11,933 nt of DNA, from assembly GCA_017549385.1 (NCBI GenBank), contig JAFYUX010000117.1:1-11933 (forward strand), in the 5' to 3' direction. The stretch's first letter is position 1. Every line of letters begins with the position of its first letter. A model generated the notes under the pieces. The model worked only from the letters and a program-made list of their open reading frames with translations, ran no database searches and had not been told where the DNA came from. Source of the DNA: Bacillota bacterium (GTDB lineage Bacteria > Bacillota > Clostridia > Peptostreptococcales > Anaerovoracaceae). This document shows, piece after piece, positions 7,730 through 11,933 of this stretch. The translations under genes were made by a program, and so were the position numbers.

Positions 7730-7758
7730 ACATATAACTGATGCTAAAGCAGAAAATA
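7730..7758 (+). promoter_or_regulatory. Candidate SigF-type forespore promoter before sigG
   Basis: GCAGAAAATA (7749-7758) fits the degenerate -10 of B. subtilis SigF promoters (G-g-n-r-A-n-A-n-T-w) at nearly every position. ACATA (7730-7734), 14 bp upstream, resembles the -35 GYATA apart from its first base. The spacing is about 1 bp short. sigG is a known SigF target, so the position makes sense, but such degenerate matches are easy to find. Confidence 0.35.
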
Positions 7759-7770
7759 TGAAAAATAAAT

Positions 7771-7796
7771 CCTCCGGTTCTGGAGGGGAAGCAGGT
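7771..7796 (+). promoter_or_regulatory. Hairpin in the sigG leader covering a Shine-Dalgarno-like GGAGG
   Basis: CCTCC (7771-7775) can pair with GGAGG (7782-7786), with a further G-T pair and a GTTC loop. The GGAGG is 18 nt from the ATG at 7805, too far to be an ordinary ribosome site; a weaker AGGT at 7793-7796 has normal spacing. A hairpin here may limit sigG translation. Leader-mediated tuning of sigG translation has, as I recall, been described in B. subtilis. Confidence 0.4.
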
Positions 7797-7804
7797 AGAA
7801 ATCT

Positions 7805-8104
7805 ATGTATGTAAATAAAGTTGAAATCTGCGGTGTAAACACTGCAGAACTGCCGGTAATGAAAGATATGGAGATGGAAGAACTCATCTCAAGTATCAAA
7901 GCGGGAGATGATGAGCTGCGCCAGCAGTTTATAACCGGCAATCTGAGACTTGTCCTCAGTGTGATCCAAAAATTTCAGAATCGTGGAGAAAATATGGATG
8001 ACATATTTCAAGTCGGTTGTATAGGTTTAATCAAGGCCTTAGATAATTTTGACACTAAACACGGCGTGCGTTTTTCGACTTATGCCGTGCCTATGAATGT
8101 ATGA
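7805..8104 (+). pseudogene. sigG: sigG (late forespore sigma factor), 5' fragment cut by an inserted element
   Basis: Residues 1-97 match the N-terminus of SigG very closely: NKVEICGVNTAELPVM, GNLRLVLSVIQKFQNRGE, DDIFQVGCIGLIKALDNFD, VRFSTYAVPM. SigG proteins then continue IIGEIRRYLRDN and run to about 260 residues. Here the frame reads Asn-Val-stop after VPM. The fragment keeps the start of region 2 but loses the rest of it (-10 recognition) and all of regions 3 and 4, so it cannot act as a sigma factor alone. The missing part was not found in any frame on either strand of this window. A terminator and a serine recombinase gene on the opposite strand follow immediately, so the break is best explained by site-specific integration. 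SigG is needed for late forespore gene expression; unless the element excises or another copy exists, sporulation should fail. Confidence 0.88.
8087..8104. other. Probable element/sigG junction (attachment site half)
   Basis: sigG homology ends at GTG CCT ATG (8087-8095). A normal gene would continue ATN ATN GGN GAR, and the sequence instead reads AATGTATGA. Bases shared by both versions (ATGA, 8093-8096) cannot be placed on one side, so the crossover lies at or close to 8093-8097. The partner junction is outside the window, so the core cannot be fixed. The short AATG here recalls, loosely, the AATGA core remembered for the B. subtilis skin element. Confidence 0.5.
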
Positions 8105-8117
8105 TGTAGAAACATAT

Positions 8118-8149
8118 AAAAACTGCTGTGTAAAAACACAGCAGTTTTT
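8118..8149. terminator. Bidirectional terminator between broken sigG and recombinase
   Basis: AAAAACTGCTGTGT (8118-8131) and ACACAGCAGTTTTT (8136-8149) pair over 14 bp with an AAAA loop. The stem has T-runs on both strands, so it can stop transcripts from sigG (+) and from the recombinase (-). It lies on the element side of the junction. Confidence 0.88.
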
Positions 8150-8165
8150 TGCTGGAGCAGAACTT

Positions 8166-8185
8166 TAAATATATGGAGATATTTA
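8166..8185. repeat. 7-bp inverted repeat near the element end
   Basis: TAAATAT (8166-8172) and ATATTTA (8179-8185) are perfect inverted arms around ATGGAG, between the terminator and the recombinase stop codon. It could be a protein-binding site such as an accessory recombinase site, or simply AT-rich chance. Confidence 0.35.
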
Positions 8186-8197
8186 GTGCGGGTAATA

Positions 8198-9613
8198 TTA
8201 GATGTCGTAATCGATGTTTATCTGATTGTCGGTAATAGTTATGCTGTTGATGATGCTTTTGATAAATAATCGTTTTTCATCAAAGGTCATGAAATCCCAC
8301 AGCTGTTCTGTTTCTGTAATATGACTGTCTATGATTTTGCGGCGAGCTGTAAGCTGGCCGTTTTTTTCTTCTGCAGATATTTCTGTCCGGATTTTTTCAA
8401 TGGCAGCTCTTGTTTCTGATATGGATTCAAGTAACACCAGATCCTCTCCGTCATCGTCAGCTTCAAAAACAGAATAGAGTTCATACAGCCGCTTGAGTTT
8501 TTTAGATAGTCGGCTTTCTGTGTCCTTTAGATTTGTCATAAGTATTGAACTTATATCTTCGGCGGTTTCTTCTGGAACCTGATAAGGGATACTCCAGAGA
8601 TCTTTAAGTACGGCATTCTCTACTTCTTCTGCCCAAACTGCTGTAGAAGGACAGAGTGGATCTTTCACAAGATGTGGTTTGGAACTGTCGTGAGAATAGC
8701 AGTTGAGTTTATATTGACCATCTTTTGTCCATTTCTGATATCTCATCTTTGCTCCGCAGTAACCGCAGGTTACAAGTCCTGTAAGTAGGTGCCCAGGGGT
8801 TCCGCGATAAGGAGTTTTAGATCTGCGTTCAAATTCTGCCATGGCTTTATCATATGTTTCTAAATCGATAATAGGCTCATGTAGTCCCTGGTATTCTTCT
8901 CCGTCGTACTGAATGATGCCGGTGTTTGACTTGCGGAGAAGAATCTGTCTGGCATGAGCTTCATATTTTAATCCCAGGATCCTTGCGATACGGGCCAGCG
9001 AATACCCGGAAAGATACAGTTCATAAAGTTTCCGTACTGTATCTGCGTCCCCGTTGGGGACAAGGATACCTGCGGCGGCATCGTAATCGTACCCGTAAGG
9101 TATCTTGCCGCCGCCTGGCCAGAGGCCTGCCCGCACCCGCTCCTTCATCCCCATGCGGGTGCGCATAAAGATGTTTTCCCGCTCCAGTTGGGCAAAGGCC
9201 GACAGTATGCCGATCATGGCCTTGCCGTATGGGCTGCCGGTATCGAGGCGTTCGTTTACCGAAACAAAGTCGATACCGGCGGGGATGAAAACATCTTCTA
9301 TGAGAAACAGCGTGTCTTTCTGACTGCGGCTGAGTCTGTCCAGTTTGTAGACTATGACGGTTCCGATGAGTCCGTTGCCGCAGTCGGCGATGAGCTGTTT
9401 CAGGGCAGGCCTTTCGATATTACTGCCACTGGCCCCTGCATCCACATAGGCCCTGACGCGGGCCTCGTCGTATTCTTTAGCTGTACACTCGGCCCGCAGG
9501 ATTTTCTCCTGAGCCTCGATACTGTAACCTTCTTCTGCCTGAGCCTCAGTAGAAACTCTGATATACAACGCTATTATTTTATTTTCATTATTTTGTGTTT
9601 TCGCTTTTTTCAT
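8198..9613 (-). CDS. Large serine recombinase (site-specific integrase/excisase)
   Basis: A 471-residue large serine recombinase that cuts and rejoins DNA through a covalent serine link. Seen: catalytic Ser21 in LYIRVSTEAQ; YKLDRLSRSQKD (90-100) and the helix ending in QLERENI (142-148) of the resolvase domain; GGGKIPYGYDYD (167-178) opening the recombinase DNA-binding domain; a zinc ribbon with C283, C286, C305 and C321; and a charged coiled coil at about 365-425. Length is close to SpoIVCA, the skin recombinase (500). All key residues are present, so it looks active. The C-terminal end faces the broken sigG, about 100 bp away. Its Shine-Dalgarno is weak: nothing better than CTGG precedes the ATG, so it may rely on coupling to the small gene whose stop lies 20 bp upstream. 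It could be a prophage, skin-type or small-island integrase; the attachment site argues for a sporulation-gene specialist. Confidence 0.95.
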   Translation of the reverse strand: MKKAKTQNNENKIIALYIRVSTEAQAEEGYSIEAQEKILRAECTAKEYDEARVRAYVDAGASGSNIERPALKQLIADCGNGLIGTVIVYKLDRLSRSQKDTLFLIEDVFIPAGIDFVSVNERLDTGSPYGKAMIGILSAFAQLERENIFMRTRMGMKERVRAGLWPGGGKIPYGYDYDAAAGILVPNGDADTVRKLYELYLSGYSLARIARILGLKYEAHARQILLRKSNTGIIQYDGEEYQGLHEPIIDLETYDKAMAEFERRSKTPYRGTPGHLLTGLVTCGYCGAKMRYQKWTKDGQYKLNCYSHDSSKPHLVKDPLCPSTAVWAEEVENAVLKDLWSIPYQVPEETAEDISSILMTNLKDTESRLSKKLKRLYELYSVFEADDDGEDLVLLESISETRAAIEKIRTEISAEEKNGQLTARRKIIDSHITETEQLWDFMTFDEKRLFIKSIINSITITDNQINIDYDI

Positions 9614-9633
9614 ATTTATATACCAGTTTGCTT

Positions 9634-9822
9634 TTAACTCATGTGTTTTGTGTTTGTGTCGGCGGAGCCGTCCTGAAGATAAGATGCTCGCTTGAGTGCT
9701 GCTGTTATGGCAGACATTGCACCGCCTTCTGTTATTTTATGTTCTGTGGTGAGCTGGCTCTGTGAGACAGAAATTCCGTTAATATATCGCGAAATATGAA
9801 TATTATCTGGTGTTTTATACAT
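9634..9822 (-). CDS. Small 62-residue protein upstream of recombinase, function unknown
   Basis: I do not recognise this protein. It begins MYKTPDNIHISRYINGISVS and has a middle stretch SAITAALKRASYL, probably helical, with a polar tail. It has no cysteines and no membrane segment. A very good ribosome site (AAAAGGAGG) precedes the ATG, which supports a real gene, and its stop is 20 bp before the recombinase start, so they form one unit. Large serine recombinases need a recombination directionality factor to excise their element, and these are often small proteins (SprB of SPbeta is about 58 residues). The size and place make this a candidate, but that is inference without sequence similarity. 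It could also be a DNA-binding regulator of the recombinase. Confidence 0.65.
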   Translation of the reverse strand: MYKTPDNIHISRYINGISVSQSQLTTEHKITEGGAMSAITAALKRASYLQDGSADTNTKHMS

Positions 9823-9856
9823 GAAATATCCTCCTTTTCATCGTATTGTTGCCGGG

Positions 9857-9878
9857 TTTGTATGATTCTATATACAAA
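9857..9878. promoter_or_regulatory. 7-bp inverted repeat in the divergent intergenic region, possible operator
   Basis: TTTGTAT (9857-9863) and ATACAAA (9872-9878) are perfect inverted arms with an 8-bp spacer. The site lies between the divergent small element gene and the SEC-C gene, about 16 bp upstream of the latter's -35. This is a usual place for a repressor or activator dimer. No known regulator consensus is recognised. Confidence 0.4.
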
Positions 9879-9893
9879 AAAGTAAAACAAACG

Positions 9894-9951
9894 TTGAAAT
9901 TCAGAGTTTTTCTTGTATAATATTAAAGTTGAAAGTTAAACAATCAGGAGG
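9894..9951 (+). promoter_or_regulatory. Strong SigA-type promoter and ribosome site for the SEC-C gene
   Basis: TTGAAA (9894-9899) and TATAAT (9916-9921) are separated by 16 bp. AGGAGG (9946-9951) stands 11 nt before the ATG at 9963. Near-consensus elements with the gene's biased codons suggest steady, high expression. Confidence 0.8.
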
Positions 9952-9962
9952 ATTTATAATTT

Positions 9963-11138
9963 ATGGATCAGCAGTTAAAGGATTTATGCATTAAGGTTGA
10001 AAAAGGTTCAAACCTCGACGCTTGCCTCGTAAAGTACACAAAGCCAAGACTCAAGGCTATTCTCGATATTTTTGGAGAAAAGATGCCAGCATCAGCTAAA
10101 AAGCAGGAAATGGCAGAAAAGGCTGAAGAAGTTATCAAGGCAAATGTTATCACATACTTCGAAGGCGAAGGTGTTGACGAACTGACTACAATGACAGATC
10201 TTTGCAATAATGGTCTCACTATCGATTCTGCTGAGGCGTTTGCACCAGTTCAGAACTTATACGACAGAGGTTTTGCTTTTGTTGTAGCAGAAGGCGATGC
10301 AGCTGAAGTTTTCGTTCCAGAAAACGTTAAGTTCATCCTCGATGCAGGTTTTGAAACTAAGTCTTCTATTCCAGCTCCATCAGTAGATGCTGAGGCGCCA
10401 GTAGTAGAAGCAGACATGAACAGAACAGAAGAAGAAGCTGAACTCCTCAGATATGCAAAGGCTCTTGCAAATATATACGGCGTTTACCCTGCAAAGCAGT
10501 TAAAGGAAGTTTGGGACTACAACCACAGACGTGGTATCGCACCAAACGACGTTATCAAGGCAATCAGCAAGGCTGGCACAACTGACGGTTTCTATGTTGG
10601 CAGCGGCAACATCGTAAGCAACCTTCTTCCAACTGTAGACGAATATTTTGCTGTTTTAGACAAGCACGAAAGCACTGACATCTTCTTCTACGCAACAGAA
10701 GACGATATTAACTTATATGAAAACGGTCCTGTTATGGATGCTGCTCCTGAGTACTTCTACCTCAGAAGCTTCCTTGGTCGCAAGACAGAAAACGAAGAAG
10801 CAGCTACAGAACTCATGAAGAAGCTCTTCTTATTATGCGCTCGTGATGCAGGTCCAAACGAAGTTGTTGCATTCATGGAAAAGCAGAACATCACATTTGT
10901 TGACTTAGAAGAATTCAACAAATTCGTTAGCCTTTACACAGAATGGTTATACACATTAAGAATCTGGGCATGCAAGGGTCACAAGCCAGCAGAACTCAGA
11001 GTAGAAAGAATGGTTAACAGAAGCTTCAAGCTTCCATCAAATGTTGACCCAAGAAAGTCAAAGAAGATCGGCAGAAACGATGCTTGCCCATGCGGTAGCG
11101 GCAAAAAGTTCAAGGCTTGCTGCGCAAAGCTCATCTAA
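9963..11138 (+). CDS. SEC-C motif protein of unknown function
   Basis: A 391-residue soluble protein ending in a SEC-C motif, KIGRNDACPCGSGKKFKACC (368-387), with the zinc ligands C375, C377, C386 and C387 (CxCx8CC form). This motif is best known from the SecA C-terminus, where it binds zinc and SecB or ribosomes, but it also occurs in many otherwise unrelated proteins. The first 60 residues are Lys-rich helices, with LVKYTKPRLKAILDIFG recalling SAP-like DNA-binding helices (weak). An acidic linker (about 135-160) leads to a mostly helical middle domain I do not recognise. No signal peptide or membrane segment. Codon use differs from the neighbours: proline is mostly CCA and lysine mostly AAG, as in highly expressed genes, and the promoter is strong. 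It is a single-gene unit closed by a terminator. Function is unknown. Confidence 0.85.
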   Translation: MDQQLKDLCIKVEKGSNLDACLVKYTKPRLKAILDIFGEKMPASAKKQEMAEKAEEVIKANVITYFEGEGVDELTTMTDLCNNGLTIDSAEAFAPVQNLYDRGFAFVVAEGDAAEVFVPENVKFILDAGFETKSSIPAPSVDAEAPVVEADMNRTEEEAELLRYAKALANIYGVYPAKQLKEVWDYNHRRGIAPNDVIKAISKAGTTDGFYVGSGNIVSNLLPTVDEYFAVLDKHESTDIFFYATEDDINLYENGPVMDAAPEYFYLRSFLGRKTENEEAATELMKKLFLLCARDAGPNEVVAFMEKQNITFVDLEEFNKFVSLYTEWLYTLRIWACKGHKPAELRVERMVNRSFKLPSNVDPRKSKKIGRNDACPCGSGKKFKACCAKLI

Positions 11139-11150
11139 TCGAAAGTAAGT

Positions 11151-11197
11151 AAAAAACAAGGCTTTTGCACCAGTGGTGCAAAAGCCTTTACTATTTT
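11151..11197. terminator. Bidirectional terminator between SEC-C gene and CobW-like gene
   Basis: AAGGCTTTTGCACC (11158-11171) pairs with GGTGCAAAAGCCTT (11175-11188) over 14 bp around an AGT loop. A-run before and T-rich sequence after let it serve both converging genes. Confidence 0.9.
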
Positions 11198-11230
11198 TTG
11201 TATCGTGTCAGCGGCAGCTGTCCTGAACTT

Positions 11231-11933
11231 TTACCTGAAGTAAATCAGGTCGTCCTTCGGCGGCTCCGCCGGCGCGTATGCGGTAATTTTGAGAACTGCC
11301 ATTTCTTCCTGGAGCTGTTCGTTAAACTCAAGGTCGATATATGCTGTGATGTCTGCCCAAGATCTTTCCTGAACTATTTTATCTGCCTGAGGCATGTCGC
11401 AGAAAACTGAGATGTATGTGATATCATCTGCGCAACATACCATTGCAAATCGTCCTGCAGAAAACCGGTTTGAATCATGATAAGCGGAATCCTGGTTTGT
11501 AAGTTTATGAACCAGAGCTTTAGTCTTTACAGTTTTACCATGGTATCTTGATGGATCCTGGGTGATGTCTACGTAAAACGTTCCGAAATCATGATCTTCC
11601 AGCTGGATTGTGTCGGATGTTATGTCGTAAGGAAGTGTCAGGTTTTCTGTGTAATTTTCGGAATCTCCGTCGTGGTCTTCCAGAAATATAATAGCTCTTG
11701 GATTCATAGCCACAACATTTGTGGAACGGATATATTCTTTAAGAGTTGGTGTGCATCTGTTAAAGATAACAAGCTCGGAAATTCCCACCTGCTGTATGAC
11801 TTTTGAACCGAAGTTTTTCAGGTAGAGTTCGTAAGTCTCTGCGTTGATGGTAGTCACTGTCTGATAGAGATCCCAGCCTGGAGGCAGGTTCTGATAAACC
11901 ATCTGGATATCCCACATGCCGTTGTATTCCAGG
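11231..11933 (-). CDS. CobW/G3E-family GTPase with DUF1980-like C-terminal domain, 5' end missing
   Basis: The frame stays open to the window edge and reads LEYNGMW before the Met at 11917, so the start, P-loop and most of the GTPase domain lie outside. Seen in the visible 233 residues: EYNGMW, then LPPGWDLYQTVTTINAETYELYLKNFG, VGISELVIFNRC (the NKxD-like base-recognition region, here NRC) and VVAMNPRAIIFLED, all in the order of CobW-type GTPases. From about residue 115 a second domain follows: FYVDITQDPSRYHGKTVKTKALVHK, then GRFAMVCCADDITYISVFCD and a tail ending PKDDLIYF. This resembles the C-terminal domain of TIGR03943/DUF1980 proteins, partners of YcgR-type permeases. CobW-family GTPases deliver metals, often zinc or cobalt, to target proteins. 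A metal-trafficking role with a membrane permease is inferred. It converges on the SEC-C gene and shares its terminator. Confidence 0.78.
   Translation of the reverse strand, partial: LEYNGMWDIQMVYQNLPPGWDLYQTVTTINAETYELYLKNFGSKVIQQVGISELVIFNRCTPTLKEYIRSTNVVAMNPRAIIFLEDHDGDSENYTENLTLPYDITSDTIQLEDHDFGTFYVDITQDPSRYHGKTVKTKALVHKLTNQDSAYHDSNRFSAGRFAMVCCADDITYISVFCDMPQADKIVQERSWADITAYIDLEFNEQLQEEMAVLKITAYAPAEPPKDDLIYFR

Larger units (their letters stand above)
8096..9840. mobile_element. Left end of an integrated element in sigG (skin-like); right end not seen
   Basis: The left boundary is set by the loss of sigG homology near 8096. Inside are a terminator, a large serine recombinase (-) and a small gene before it (-). 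The end given, 9840, only marks the last sequence that clearly belongs with these genes; the true right end, with the sigG 3' part, must lie further right or elsewhere in the genome. No phage structural, replication or conjugation genes are visible. The recombinase lying at the boundary is typical of elements moved by large serine recombinases. Confidence 0.55.

Noticed and set aside
9188..9637. 149-residue open frame on the + strand opposite the recombinase
   Set aside because: It lies inside the antisense strand of a secure gene, has no ribosome site or recognisable motif, and is explained as a shadow.
11165..11410. 81-residue + strand open frame after the SEC-C gene
   Set aside because: It begins inside the terminator hairpin and runs antisense to the GTPase gene.
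8105..11933. The missing 3' part of sigG
   Set aside because: No frame on either strand encodes IIGEIRRYLRDN-like sequence or the SigG region 4 helix-turn-helix.
1..11933. CRISPR arrays, tRNA or rRNA genes
   Set aside because: No regularly spaced direct repeats and no tRNA or rRNA-like sequence were seen on reading through.

Overview
The window looks like a piece of an anaerobic, endospore-forming (or recently sporulating) member of the Clostridia. The signs are a SpoIIGA/SigE sporulation pair in its usual order, purine-rich Shine-Dalgarno sites, moderate to low GC, a nitrogenase-like (not nitrogen-fixing) reductase cluster, and a CobW-type GTPase with a Firmicutes-type C-terminal domain. 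No species can be assigned from the sequence alone.

Region 1 (1-4615, + strand) is the end of an operon. It holds a NifH-like iron protein (5' end cut off), two nitrogenase component 1-like subunits, and a lipoprotein of the iron-complex/cobamide class of ABC substrate-binding proteins, closed by a strong terminator. Both component 1 subunits are short. The second lacks one of the usual P-cluster cysteines, and the first ends in a CxCxxxCxC tail. No cofactor-assembly genes are visible. It is best read as a nitrogenase-like reductase of unknown substrate coupled to an importer.

Region 2 (about 4616-8104, + strand) is the sporulation locus: spoIIGA (membrane protease) overlapping sigE (early mother-cell sigma factor), then a Y-family DNA polymerase gene, then sigG (late forespore sigma factor). 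Upstream of spoIIGA is a possible Spo0A-controlled promoter with an unusually long 22-bp spacer. Upstream of sigG is a possible SigF-type promoter and a hairpin covering a Shine-Dalgarno-like sequence. sigG is cut off after codon 97, just after the FSTYAVPM motif.

Region 3 (about 8096-9840, - strand) is the end of an integrated element lying directly against the broken sigG: a bidirectional terminator, a large serine recombinase, and a small 62-residue gene in front of it. The 3' part of sigG is not in the window. The break falls at nearly the same place in the sigma-factor fold as the skin element break in B. subtilis sigK (compared from memory). This is the most interesting feature: a skin-like element, or a simple inactivation, in sigG.

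Region 4 (9841-11933) carries a strongly promoted gene for a SEC-C zinc-motif protein of unknown function (+), a bidirectional terminator, and a converging CobW/G3E GTPase gene (-) that runs off the right edge. Whether this region lies inside the element or is chromosome beyond it cannot be decided here.
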